Source: Xanthobacteraceae bacterium
GTDB lineage: Bacteria; Pseudomonadota; Alphaproteobacteria; Rhizobiales; Xanthobacteraceae
Length of the DNA stretch: 34,829 nt
Direction: 5' to 3'
Assembly (NCBI GenBank): GCA_031291475.1
Contig: JARLIY010000020.1
Span: 1-34,829, forward strand
Below are positions 25,169-34,829 of the stretch, in pieces. Both the position numbers and the translations under genes were made by a program. Positions within the stretch are counted from its first letter, which is position 1. The number at the start of each line of letters is the position of its first letter. Under the pieces are notes generated by a model. The model ran no database searches. It saw nothing but the letters and a program-made list of their open reading frames with translations, and was not told the origin of the DNA.

Positions 25169-25864
25169 ATGGCGACGTTCGTTCTCGTTCATGGCGCCTG
25201 GCACGGCGCGTGGTGCTGGCGCCGCGTGGCGCAAATGCTTCGCCGCAACGGCCACGAAGTCTTCGCGCCGACGCTGACTGGGCTTTGCGAACGCTCGCAT
25301 CTGTTGACGCCCGCCGTCGATCTCGACACCCACATTCTCGACGTCGTCAACGAAATGAAATGGCAGGGGCTGCACAACGTGGTGTTGGTCGGCCACTCCT
25401 ATGGTGGCATGGTGATTTCCGGCGTTGCCGAGAAGATGGAAAGAGCGATCGCGTCGTTCGTCATGCTGGATGCGTTCATGCCGGAAGACGGGCAATCCGT
25501 GGTCGATATGCAGCCGCCGGGGCCACGCGAGGCGACGTTGACCGCAGAACGCCAGGGCGCGACAAGCCTGCCGCCGCGGTCCGCCGAGTTCTTCAAAGTC
25601 AATGAAAAGGACCGCGCCTGGGTCGATGCGCAATGCACGCCGCAACCGATCAAATGCTTCCTGCAGAAATTGCCGCTCACCGGCGCCCGCGAACGCATCG
25701 CTAAAAAGACTTACATCAGGGCGACTATTTACCCGAGCCCGTATTTCGACGCCGGCCTGGCAAGCGCGCGTGCCAAGAATTGGCGCATCTATGAAGTGCC
25801 AAGCGGCCACGACGTCATGCTCGACGTGCCGGAACGCGAGCACGCGGCATTGCCGCAAGCGTAA
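25169..25864 (+). CDS. Alpha/beta hydrolase (esterase) inside the lig operon
   Basis: A 231-residue alpha/beta-hydrolase. It has the oxyanion region LVHGAWHGAWCWRRV, nucleophile Ser77 in GHSYGG, an acidic residue in LDAFMPEDG and a terminal SGHDVM His. It resembles small plant-like esterases of the salicylate/methyl-jasmonate esterase group and bacterial relatives of unknown substrate. Its place between ligI and ligA suggests hydrolysis of an ester of an aromatic acid, or a ring-cleavage-linked hydrolysis, but nothing in the sequence fixes the substrate. A GGGGGGCAAGGC ribosome site precedes ATG 25169. Confidence 0.82.
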   Translation: MATFVLVHGAWHGAWCWRRVAQMLRRNGHEVFAPTLTGLCERSHLLTPAVDLDTHILDVVNEMKWQGLHNVVLVGHSYGGMVISGVAEKMERAIASFVMLDAFMPEDGQSVVDMQPPGPREATLTAERQGATSLPPRSAEFFKVNEKDRAWVDAQCTPQPIKCFLQKLPLTGARERIAKKTYIRATIYPSPYFDAGLASARAKNWRIYEVPSGHDVMLDVPEREHAALPQA

Positions 25865-25980
25865 CGACCGGCGCGACCGGTTAATCGCCGGTGTTGGAAC
25901 GGTTCGAAGCTGCGGCAACCGCTTACGTTGCCAAGCTTACCTGGGCTATATATGTGAAAAGCCCAACGGGAGAGACGCCG

Positions 25981-27450
<1,470 letters not shown>

Positions 27451-27451
<1 letters not shown>

Positions 27452-28407
27452 TGAAAATCTGCGTCGCCGGTCAGGGCGCCTTCGGCCAGAAGCACCTTGA
27501 CGCGCTCAAGCGTATTCCCGACGCCGAAGTCACCTCGCTGGTCGGCGGTAACCAGGACGCCACCGCGGTGGTGGCGAAAAAATACGGCATTTCGCATTAC
27601 ACCGGCGACCTTTCCGAGGGCATCAAACGCGCCGACGCGGTGATCCTCACCACGCCGACCAAAATGCACTTCCGCCAGGGCGAGCAGGTGATGCGCGCCG
27701 GCAAGCACGTGCTGGTCGAAATCCCCGTCACCGACAGCGTTGAAGACGCCGAAGCCTTGGTGAAGATCGCCAAGGAAACCGGCGTCGTTGCCATGGGTGG
27801 TCATGTCCGGCGCTTCAATCCCAGCCATCAATGGGTGCACAAGCGCATCACCAAGGGCGAGCTGAACATCCAGCAAATGGACGTGCAGACCTATTTTTTC
27901 CGGCGCAAGAACATGAACGCGGCCGGCCAGCCGCGCAGCTGGACCGATCACCTGCTTTGGCACCATGCCGCGCACACGATCGACCTGTTCCAGTACCAGA
28001 CCGGCCAGACCATTTCCGATTGCTACGCCGTGCAGGGCCCGATCCACCCGCAGCTCAACATCGCCATGGACATGGGCATCGTCGCTAGGGTGCCGTCCGG
28101 CTCGATCCTCACGCTGTCGCTGTCGTTCAACAACGATGGGCCGATCGGCTCGTTCTTCCGCTACATCTGCGACAACGGCACCTACAAGGCCTATTACGAC
28201 GATCTCGTCGACGGCAAGGACAACAAGATCGACCTGTCGCAGGTCGACGTTTCCATGGACGGCATCGAGCTCGAGGATCGCGAATTCATCGCCGCGATCA
28301 AGGGCAAACGCGAGCCGAATTCGAGCCTCGCCCAGGTGCTGCCTGCCATGCGCGTTCTCGGCAAGCTCGAAAGCATCGTCGATCCGCAACGCAAGGCGCA
28401 CGCTTAA
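27451..28407 (+). CDS. ligC: 4-carboxy-2-hydroxymuconate-6-semialdehyde dehydrogenase
   Basis: A 318-residue Gfo/Idh/MocA-family oxidoreductase. The N-terminal Rossmann motif is VAGQGAFGQKH (residues 5-15). Next come TTPTKMHF and LVEIPVTDS in place of the usual EKP, and a C-terminal domain with HHAAHTIDLFQYQTG. These are typical of LigC. It oxidises the hemiacetal of 4-carboxy-2-hydroxymuconate semialdehyde to 2-pyrone-4,6-dicarboxylate with NAD(P). Its start overlaps the ligB stop (TGATG), which implies coupled synthesis, and its product is the substrate of LigI in the same operon. Confidence 0.92.
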
Positions 28408-28505
28408 CGCCGCTCGCTATTTCATTTCAGGTCCCTATCTTTAATCTCGGGAACCAAGCCAGCCAGCCGGTATCGGTCCTCGATATTCAGGGCGACGGGA
28501 CGACC

Positions 28506-29567
28506 ATGAGCTCCGTTGACAAAGAGGTTTGGGCGTCCGGGCCTGCGTCCACCCGGGCTGCCGGTCAGAAGGTGATCAATCTCGCGCTGCAAGGCGGCGG
28601 CAGCCACGGCGCCTTTACCTGGGGCGTGCTCGATCGTCTGCTTGAAGAAAAAAGGCTGGACTTCGAAGGCATCACCGCTACCAGCGCCGGCGCCGTTAAT
28701 GCGGTCGTGCTCGCCGATGGCTTGGCGGCCGGCGGCCGCCAGGGAGCGAGGGCCGCATTGCGGCGATACTGGCAAAGAGTATCCGACGTTTCGTCCCACG
28801 GTATCTTCAAGGCTTCGACGGCCGACACGGCGAATTCGGATTTCGGCCTCGAACGGTCGCCTGGTTTTTTATTTGTGGAATCGCTGACTTTTTTCGCGTC
28901 TCCCTATCAGATGAATCCGTTCAACTATAATCCGGTCCGTGACCTGCTAGCGGAGGCGGTCAATTTCGAGCGCGTACGCGAACAACAGGCCGTCAAACTT
29001 TTTATTTGTGCGACCGATGTGCAGACGGCCAAGGCGAAGATCTTCGCCGGCAAGGACCTTCACGTCGAGCACGTCCTCGCTTCGGCATGTCTGCCGCTGA
29101 TGATGCATGCCGTTGAGGTCGATGGCGAATTTTATTGGGACGGCAGCTATTCGGGCAATCCTGCGATCTTTCCCCTGGTCTACGAATGCGAGGCGCGCGA
29201 CATCCTCATGGTGCACATTACGCCGGCCGCGCGTCCGGGCATCCCGACCACCTCGCCCGCGATTATGAATCGCACGCAGGAAATCAGCTTCAATACCTCG
29301 CTTATTCGCGAAATGCGCACGATCGCGTTTCTGAACAAGATGATCGACAACGACCGAGTATCCGGGGCCAAGCGCCTGCTCATGCACTTGATCGAAGCCG
29401 AGGACCTGATCAGAGGATTTTCCTGGTCGAGCAGATTGAACGGCGACTGGGATTTTCTGATGCATCTTCACGAGATGGGCCGCGCGCGCGCCGACGAATG
29501 GCTGACGACCAATTTCGATCATGTCGGCACACAATCGACCGTCGATCTCGAGGAAAAGTATTTTTGA
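28506..29567 (+). CDS. Patatin-like phospholipase, copy 1
   Basis: A 353-residue patatin-fold acyl hydrolase. It has the oxyanion loop ALQGGGSHGAFTWG (27-40), nucleophile Ser60 and catalytic Asp212 in YWDGSYSGNPA. The lipase motif normally GxSxG reads ATSAG here; the downstream paralogue keeps GTSAG. The C-terminal third (MNRTQEISFNTSLIREMRTIAF, WSSRLNGDWDFLMHLHEMGR) is typical of an alphaproteobacterial subgroup. It probably hydrolyses phospholipid or another acyl ester in the cytoplasm; no signal peptide is seen. It starts 98 bp after ligC, so read-through is possible, but no functional link is evident. Confidence 0.85.
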   Translation: MSSVDKEVWASGPASTRAAGQKVINLALQGGGSHGAFTWGVLDRLLEEKRLDFEGITATSAGAVNAVVLADGLAAGGRQGARAALRRYWQRVSDVSSHGIFKASTADTANSDFGLERSPGFLFVESLTFFASPYQMNPFNYNPVRDLLAEAVNFERVREQQAVKLFICATDVQTAKAKIFAGKDLHVEHVLASACLPLMMHAVEVDGEFYWDGSYSGNPAIFPLVYECEARDILMVHITPAARPGIPTTSPAIMNRTQEISFNTSLIREMRTIAFLNKMIDNDRVSGAKRLLMHLIEAEDLIRGFSWSSRLNGDWDFLMHLHEMGRARADEWLTTNFDHVGTQSTVDLEEKYF

Positions 29568-29627
29568 TCGGCGCAAAGTTTTGCGGCAAACACTGCGCGG
29601 GATTGAAGGTTTGCTTCAACCATTACA

Positions 29628-30665
29628 ATGAGCTTTGAGGACAAGGGAACCGGCGCAGCCGGGCGGAAGATCGTTAACCTGGCGCTGCAGGGCGGTGGCA
29701 GCCATGGCGCCTTCACCTGGGGCGTGCTCGATCGTCTGCTCGAAGATGAGCGGCTATCTTTCGAGGGAATCAGCGGAACGAGCGCCGGCGCTGTCAACGC
29801 CGTCGTGATGACGGATGGCTTGGCGGCCGGCGGCCGTCAGGCCGCGAAGGATGCACTGCGGGCTTACTGGCAAAAGGTGGCGGCGCTGTCGTCTCGCGGT
29901 GTATTCACGCCGTCACCATTCGACAAAGCGAATCCGGATTTCGGCCTCGAACATTCGCCGGGATACCTGTTCATGGAATCGCTGACTTATTTCATGTCGC
30001 CCTATCAGGTGAATCCGCTCAAGTTCAATCCACTGCGGGACCTTCTGGCGGAGTCGATCAACTTCGAGCGGGTGCGCCGGCAACAAGCGGTCAAGCTGTT
30101 TATCAGCGCCACCAACGTCAAAACCGCCAAGGTGAAGGTTTTCAATGGCAAAGAACTCGACGTTCAGCATGTCCTGGCTTCGACCTGCCTGCCGCTGATG
30201 ATGCACGCCGTCGAGGTTGACGGCCAATACTATTGGGACGGCAGCTTTACCGGCAATCCGGCGATCTTTCCGCTGCTCTTCGAATGCGAGTCGCCTGACA
30301 TCGTCATGGTGCACATTACTCCTGCTGACCGGCCCGAGGTTCCGACAACGTCGCCGGCGATCATGAATCGCATGCAGGAGATCAGCTTCAACACCTCGCT
30401 GATTCGCGAAATGCGGACGATCGCTTATCTCACCCGGCTCATCGACGCCGGCAAAGCGGATGGAGCCAAGCGCCTCCTCATCCATCTGATCGAGGCCGAA
30501 GACTTGATCCGCAAGCTGTCATGGTCGAGCCGGCTGAACGGCGATTGGAATTTTCTGACGCATCTTCATGGCTTGGGGCGTGCGCGCGCCGACAAATGGC
30601 TGGCCGCCAACTTCGACCGCGTCGGCGTCGAGACGACCATCAATCTCGAGGAAAAGTATTTCTGA
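29628..30665 (+). CDS. Patatin-like phospholipase, copy 2
   Basis: A 345-residue paralogue of the preceding gene, clearly similar over almost its full length, including the identical C-terminal LEEKYF. Catalytic elements are standard: ALQGGGSHGAFTWG (19-32), GTSAG with Ser52, and Asp204 in YYWDGSFTGNPA. No signal peptide is visible. ATG 29628 lacks a strong ribosome site; AAGG lies about 20 bases upstream. The 60-bp gap to copy 1 and shared direction indicate tandem duplication and probable co-transcription. Confidence 0.86.
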   Translation: MSFEDKGTGAAGRKIVNLALQGGGSHGAFTWGVLDRLLEDERLSFEGISGTSAGAVNAVVMTDGLAAGGRQAAKDALRAYWQKVAALSSRGVFTPSPFDKANPDFGLEHSPGYLFMESLTYFMSPYQVNPLKFNPLRDLLAESINFERVRRQQAVKLFISATNVKTAKVKVFNGKELDVQHVLASTCLPLMMHAVEVDGQYYWDGSFTGNPAIFPLLFECESPDIVMVHITPADRPEVPTTSPAIMNRMQEISFNTSLIREMRTIAYLTRLIDAGKADGAKRLLIHLIEAEDLIRKLSWSSRLNGDWNFLTHLHGLGRARADKWLAANFDRVGVETTINLEEKYF

Positions 30666-30809
30666 CCCGATTGCGGTGCGCTGCGGGCCGCCGCGGACCC
30701 CAAAAGCACCCTTCCGCCCGTTAGATGGTTAATCGCGTCTTAACCTCAGCCCTCCTATGCTATGGCGTCGGTGATGCGGCGGGCGGCCCCGCTGTGCGTG
30801 ATGTATAGG

Positions 30810-32012
30810 ATGACCCGCCAGGCTTCCCTTTCGCCGGTTCGCGCGCCCGATGCGCGATCGCCTTTCGTGCGGCTGCGCGAGCTGCTGGGCGACATCGCGC
30901 CGGGCAAGCCCGCGATCAGCATGGCGGTCGGCGAGCCGCAGCATCCGATTCCCCCTTTCGTCGGGCCGGTGATCGCGGCGCATATCGAAGAATTCGGCCG
31001 CTATCCGATGAACCGAGGGATGGACGCGTTCACCGAGGCGGTCGCCAAATGGCTCAACCGCCGTTACGCGCTCGATCGCCCGGTCGATCCGGCGAGCGAA
31101 GTGCTGGTGCTCAACGGCACGCGCGAAGGACTGTTTCTCGCGGCGCTGGCCGCCAAAAAATGGGTGACGCCGCGCGCCGGCCGGCCGGCCGTGCTCATTC
31201 CCAATCCGTTTTACGCGGCCTATTCCGCCGGCGCCATCGCCGCCGATTGCGAGCCGGTCTATCTGCCGGCGACCGTGGCTTCCGGTTTCCTGCCCGACCT
31301 CAATACGCTCACCGACGATCTTTTAGCGCGGACGGTCGCCTGCTATCTCGCCTCGCCGGCGAATCCGCAGGGCGCGGTAGCCGACCGCGCTTACCTGTCG
31401 AAGCTTGCGGCGCTGGCGCGGCGTTTTGGCTTCCTCGTTTTCTGCGACGAGTGCTATTGCGAAATTTACAGCGACCGGCCGCCGCCGGGGATGCTGGAGG
31501 CGGCGGCGCCGGATTTCGCCAACGCCGTCGTGTTTCATTCGCTTTCGAAGCGGTCGAGCCTGCCCGGCCTGCGCGTCGGTTTCGCCGCCGGCGACCGGCG
31601 CTTTCTCGCGGCCTATCTCGAGTTGCGCAACGTCGCGGCGCCACAGGTGGCGATGCCGGCGCAGCGCGTCGCCATTGTCGCTTATGGCGACGAGACGCAT
31701 GTCGAGGAAAACCGCCAACTCTATCGCGAGAAATTCGATCTCGCCGATCGGATCGTCGGCGACCGCTACGGCTACCGCCGGCCGGCGGGCGGATTTTTTC
31801 TCTGGCTGAATGTCGCAGCGCAAGGCGGCAGCGAGGCGGTGACGTTGGCTTTGTGGCGCGAGGCCGGCGTGCGCGTCGTGCCCGGACGCTATCTGGCGCG
31901 CGAGCAGGCCGACGGCAGCAATCCCGGCGCCGATTACATTCGCGTCGCCATGGTGCAGAACAAAGAGATTACCGCCGAGGGGTTGCATCGCCTCGTCGCG
32001 GTGCTTGGTTAG
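30810..32012 (+). CDS. PLP aminotransferase, succinyldiaminopimelate aminotransferase (DapC)-like
   Basis: A 400-residue fold-type I aminotransferase. It has [11 protein letters not shown] near the N-terminus, [18 protein letters not shown], the substrate loop [29 protein letters not shown] (Asp binds the PLP ring nitrogen) and [16 protein letters not shown] with the Schiff-base Lys. The C-terminal Arg is probably in DYIRVAMVQ. This subgroup is usually annotated DapC, for lysine and peptidoglycan precursor synthesis, in related genomes next to ftsK. Start choice is uncertain: ATG 30810 gives the usual length, with 30801 and 30762 possible. The promoter is presumably in the 144-bp gap after the patatin gene. 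Confidence 0.83.
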   Translation: MTRQASLSPVRAPDARSPFVRLRELLGDIAPGKPAISMAVGEPQHPIPPFVGPVIAAHIEEFGRYPMNRGMDAFTEAVAKWLNRRYALDRPVDPASEVLVLNGTREGLFLAALAAKKWVTPRAGRPAVLIPNPFYAAYSAGAIAADCEPVYLPATVASGFLPDLNTLTDDLLARTVACYLASPANPQGAVADRAYLSKLAALARRFGFLVFCDECYCEIYSDRPPPGMLEAAAPDFANAVVFHSLSKRSSLPGLRVGFAAGDRRFLAAYLELRNVAAPQVAMPAQRVAIVAYGDETHVEENRQLYREKFDLADRIVGDRYGYRRPAGGFFLWLNVAAQGGSEAVTLALWREAGVRVVPGRYLAREQADGSNPGADYIRVAMVQNKEITAEGLHRLVAVLG

Positions 32013-32060
32013 AGCATGATCCCGAAGAGTGGAAATCGGTTTTCGGACAAGATCATGCTC
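32011..32060. repeat. Dispersed palindromic repeat (GAGCATGATC ... GATCATGCTC)
   Basis: GAGCATGATC (32012-32021) is mirrored by GATCATGCTC (32051-32060), with an inner CCGAA/TTCGG stem, so it can form a long cruciform or RNA hairpin. I recall this sequence type as a highly repeated intergenic element in Bradyrhizobium and Rhodopseudomonas. It begins at the aminotransferase stop codon and ends 26 bp before ftsK. Confidence 0.7.
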
Positions 32061-32086
32061 AAACCGAAAAATCCAAGAGGAACGCG

Positions 32087-34480
32087 ATGTCGATGATCGA
32101 CCGCAGCCTCGACGGGATGGCCGTTTTTTCCGGCCAGGTCGGCGCCATTTTGCGGCGGCGGCTGCGCGAAGTCGCCGGCATCGCGCTGGTCAGTCTCGCC
32201 ATGATGGCGGCGCTGGCGCTCGCCACCTGGTCGGTCAACGACCCTTCGCTCAGCCACGCCACCGACGCACCGGTGCACAATCTGCTCGGCCGGCCCGGCG
32301 CGATCGCCGCCGATCTGTTGATGCAGTTGCTCGGCTTGGGCGCGCTGGCGCTGATCCTGCCGATCGCGGTGTGGGGGTATCGGCTGCTTGGCCACCGGCC
32401 ATTGCGCCGCGAGCGCTTGCGTCTGTTGCTCTGGGTTTTCGGCGCGGTGCTGGCGGCCGCATTCGCCTCGTCGCTGCCGCGGGGAGCGCATTGGCCGCTG
32501 CCTTGCGGACTGGGCGGAGTGGTCGGCGACGCCATGCTGCGCCTGCCGGTAGCTTTCCTCGGCATTCCGCTTGTCGGCACCTATCGGATCGCCGCGGCGG
32601 TCGCGCTCGGCATCGCCACCCTCGTCGCCTTTGCCGGCGCTGCCGGCATGATCTGGCGCGGACCGGCGGACGACGAAGACGAAGCCGCAATCGAAACCGA
32701 GGACGAGGGTGCGTGGATTACGCTTGGCCGGCTGATGCACGCATTGCTGAGCCTGCGCGCGCAACTCATGCGCGTTGTTCGCCGTCCCCGCGCCAAAGCG
32801 CCGCTGCGCGGCGAGGGCGCGGCCGCGCGACGCCTGGAGCCGCGTTTCGACGGGCGGCCGGATCATCGCATCGCCGAGGAGTCCGACGAGGAATTGACCG
32901 GCGCCCCGGCGCCGCGCACCGTGCGCAAGCCGCGTCCGCCCAAGCCGCGCCGTTCGAGCGGCGGCTACGTCCTTCCCCCGCTCGACCTGCTCACCCAGCC
33001 GAGCAAGATCGGCCGCGCCACCGTCAGCAACGAAACCTTGCAGGAAAACGCCACCGCGCTCGAAAGCGTGCTCTCCGATTTCGGCGTGCGCGGGGAGATC
33101 ATCAACGCGCGTCCGGGGCCGGTGGTCACGCTTTACGAGCTCGAACCCGCGCCTGGTATCAAGTCGTCGCGCGTGATCAGCCTCGCCGACGATATCGCCC
33201 GCTCGATGAGCGCGCTTTCCGCGCGCGTCGCCGTAGTATCCGGAAGGAACGCCATCGGCATCGAATTGCCGAATCCGAACCGCGAAAAAGTCTTCCTGCG
33301 CGAATTGCTCGCCTCGCGCGATTATGCCGATAGTGCCGCCCGTCTGCCGCTGTGCCTCGGCAAGGGCATCGGCGGCGAAGCGATCCTCGTCGATCTGCAG
33401 CGCATGCCGCATCTGCTCATCGCCGGCACCACCGGCTCGGGCAAATCGGTCGCCATCAACACCATGATCCTCAGCCTGGTCTACCGGCTGCAGCCCGACC
33501 AGTGCCGACTGATCATGGTCGATCCGAAGATGCTGGAACTCTCGGTCTATGACGGGATCCCGCATCTGCTCACGCCCGTCGTCACCGATCCGAAGAAAGC
33601 GGTGGTGGCGCTGAAATGGGCGGTGCGCGAGATGGAGGAGCGCTACAAGAAAATGTCGAAGCTCGGCGTACGCAACATCGACGGCTATAACGCGCGCGTC
33701 GTCGAGGCGAACGCCAAGGGCGAGAAGCTCACCCGCACCGTCCATACCGGCTATCACCGCGAGACCGGCGAAGCGATCTACGAGAAAGAGGAGCTCGATC
33801 TCGAGCCGCTGCCTTACATCGTCGTCATCGTCGACGAGATGGCAGACCTGATGATGGTCGCCGGCAAGGACATCGAGGGCGCGGTGCAAAGGCTCGCGCA
33901 AATGGCTCGCGCTGCCGGACTGCACGTCATCCTGGCGACGCAGCGCCCTTCCGTCGATGTCATCACCGGCACGATCAAGGCCAATTTCCCGACCCGCATT
34001 TCCTTCCAGGTCACCTCGAAGATCGACAGCCGCACCATTCTCGGCGAGCAGGGCGCCGAGCAGCTGCTCGGCCAGGGCGACATGCTCTACATGGCCGGCG
34101 GCGGCCGCATCAGCCGCGTGCACGGACCGTTCGTCTCCGACGGCGAGGTCGAGAAGGTCGTGCGCCACCTGAAGTCGCAAGGCGTACCGGAATATCTCGA
34201 AGCGGTTACCGCCGAAGAGGAAGGCGAGGACGGCCAGGCGGTATTCGATTCGACCGGCATGGGCGCGGCCGAGGGCGGCGATCTCTACCAGCAGGCGGTG
34301 CAGGTCGTGACCCGCGATCGCAAGGCCTCCACCAGCTACATCCAGCGCCGTCTGCAAATCGGCTACAATCGCGCCGCCTCGCTGATGGAGCGCATGGAAC
34401 AAGAAGGCATCGTCGGCCAGCCCAATCATGCCGGCAAGCGCGAGATCCTCGTCGAAGGCGCCGAGGATGATCCCTATTGA
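32087..34480 (+). CDS. ftsK: DNA translocase FtsK
   Basis: A 797-residue DNA pump for chromosome dimer resolution and segregation at the division septum. Order: N-terminal membrane domain with about four hydrophobic segments (residues ~25-190), a charged and proline-rich linker with basic stretches (~190-300), alpha/beta motor domain with Walker A GTTGSGKS (about 446-453) and Walker [32 protein letters not shown], and the C-terminal gamma winged-helix ([24 protein letters not shown]) that reads KOPS sites. ATG 32087 has AAGAGGA 6 bases upstream. The open frame continues far upstream to 31049 through the aminotransferase gene, but that is a shadow. The linker is short compared with E. coli FtsK, as usual in alphaproteobacteria. 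Confidence 0.95.
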   Translation: MSMIDRSLDGMAVFSGQVGAILRRRLREVAGIALVSLAMMAALALATWSVNDPSLSHATDAPVHNLLGRPGAIAADLLMQLLGLGALALILPIAVWGYRLLGHRPLRRERLRLLLWVFGAVLAAAFASSLPRGAHWPLPCGLGGVVGDAMLRLPVAFLGIPLVGTYRIAAAVALGIATLVAFAGAAGMIWRGPADDEDEAAIETEDEGAWITLGRLMHALLSLRAQLMRVVRRPRAKAPLRGEGAAARRLEPRFDGRPDHRIAEESDEELTGAPAPRTVRKPRPPKPRRSSGGYVLPPLDLLTQPSKIGRATVSNETLQENATALESVLSDFGVRGEIINARPGPVVTLYELEPAPGIKSSRVISLADDIARSMSALSARVAVVSGRNAIGIELPNPNREKVFLRELLASRDYADSAARLPLCLGKGIGGEAILVDLQRMPHLLIAGTTGSGKSVAINTMILSLVYRLQPDQCRLIMVDPKMLELSVYDGIPHLLTPVVTDPKKAVVALKWAVREMEERYKKMSKLGVRNIDGYNARVVEANAKGEKLTRTVHTGYHRETGEAIYEKEELDLEPLPYIVVIVDEMADLMMVAGKDIEGAVQRLAQMARAAGLHVILATQRPSVDVITGTIKANFPTRISFQVTSKIDSRTILGEQGAEQLLGQGDMLYMAGGGRISRVHGPFVSDGEVEKVVRHLKSQGVPEYLEAVTAEEEGEDGQAVFDSTGMGAAEGGDLYQQAVQVVTRDRKASTSYIQRRLQIGYNRAASLMERMEQEGIVGQPNHAGKREILVEGAEDDPY

Positions 34481-34588
34481 GAATCAAGCGGTCGCTCTTT
34501 AAGCGGTGAAGGCCGCGAATTCGCCATATCGCGCCGGTAGCGGTTTAAGTCTCGAGAGCGTTTGCGCAAGGATTTAAGGAGCGAGAGT

Positions 34589-34829
34589 ATGGCGGCACGG
34601 GAGGCGCGGACCGGTCTTCTGGCGATCGCCGCACTGGCGCTGATGGCGCTCTCGGCCGTATCGGCCGCCGCCGAGGACGTGCCGCTGCCGACACCGGCGC
34701 CGCCGCGCGCCAAGGCCGCCGCCAGCCAGCCTTCATCCGCTGCCGCGCCGGCCGCAGCGCCCGCGGCCGGCGCCACCAAAAGCATTTTCCCGTTCTCCTT
34801 TTCCCTCGGCAAGCCGGCGGCGCCGAGTC
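34589..34829 (+). CDS. Outer-membrane lipoprotein carrier LolA-like protein, N-terminal part (runs off window)
   Basis: ATG 34589 with an AAGGAGCG ribosome site opens a frame that continues to the window edge (80 codons). It begins with a signal peptide (TGLLAIAALALMALSAVSAAA-ED) followed by an Ala/Pro-rich segment EDVPLPTPAPPRAKAAA and ending FPFSFSLGK. In related genomes the gene after ftsK encodes the periplasmic carrier LolA, with a similar proline-rich leader. The conserved LolA domain lies beyond the window, so the name rests on position and leader only. Confidence 0.65.
   Translation, partial: MAAREARTGLLAIAALALMALSAVSAAAEDVPLPTPAPPRAKAAASQPSSAAAPAAAPAAGATKSIFPFSFSLGKPAAPS

Noticed and set aside
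31049..32086. Upstream extension of the ftsK frame (1143 codons in all)
   Set aside because: The extension overlaps the aminotransferase in another frame; the ATG at 32087 has a good ribosome site and starts the conserved membrane domain.

Overview
The window is GC-rich chromosomal DNA, densely coded on both strands. It looks like an alphaproteobacterium of the Hyphomicrobiales (Bradyrhizobium / Rhodopseudomonas / Xanthobacteraceae-like). The reasons are the aminotransferase - ftsK - lolA order at the right end, dispersed palindromic repeats of a kind I recall from Bradyrhizobium-type genomes, and the family mix. Genus is inference. I saw no rRNA, tRNA or CRISPR array.

The main theme is catabolism of plant (lignin-derived) aromatic compounds. 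Left to right: (1) 1-~190, the 5' end of an IS110-family element that runs off the window. (2) 259-4940, minus strand: a periplasmic molybdopterin/2Fe-2S aldehyde oxidase pair and a benzaldehyde/vanillin-type NAD(P) aldehyde dehydrogenase. (3) 5163-10048, minus strand: a complete five-gene Liv-type ABC uptake operon (binding protein, LivG, LivF, LivH, LivM). (4) 10273-12753, plus strand: an IclR/PcaR-type regulator and an HpaB-type flavin monooxygenase. Near-identical 15-bp palindromes lie in front of the regulator/ABC operon and in front of the monooxygenase. (5) 12778-16818, a scarred stretch: a chimeric bioB/porin pseudogene, a small lipoprotein with a duplicated motif, an intact phenol-MetA-type outer-membrane protein, an HpaC-type flavin reductase, a small secreted protein and a frameshifted remnant of a second flavin reductase. 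(6) 16926-18599, a membrane GT-C glycosyltransferase. (7) 18601-22840, minus strand: feruloyl-CoA synthetase (frameshifted as given), SDR dehydrogenase, 4HBT thioesterase and an ACMSD-type amidohydrolase. (8) 23003-28407, plus strand: thiolase, ligI, alpha/beta hydrolase, ligA, ligB and ligC, i.e. the protocatechuate 4,5-cleavage branch. (9) 28506-30665, two tandem patatin-like phospholipases. (10) 30810-34829, housekeeping: a DapC-like aminotransferase, FtsK and the start of a LolA-like protein.

Proposed joint working (inference): aromatic acids enter through the outer-membrane channel and the ABC transporter. Hydroxycinnamates are activated by Fcs and shortened by a CoA-dependent beta-oxidation route (SDR, thiolase, thioesterase) to vanillate or 4-hydroxybenzoate. 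Aldehydes are oxidised by the aldehyde dehydrogenase and the molybdoenzyme. Protocatechuate is then cleaved by LigAB, oxidised by LigC to 2-pyrone-4,6-dicarboxylate and opened by LigI. An enoyl-CoA hydratase, an O-demethylase and clear LigJ/LigK/LigU genes are not in the window.

The most unusual observations are lysine-rich tails on both LigA and LigB, the fused bioB/porin pseudogene, the relic flavin reductase, the lipoprotein repeat that differs only at synonymous sites, the paired IclR-type operators, and the fcs frameshift.
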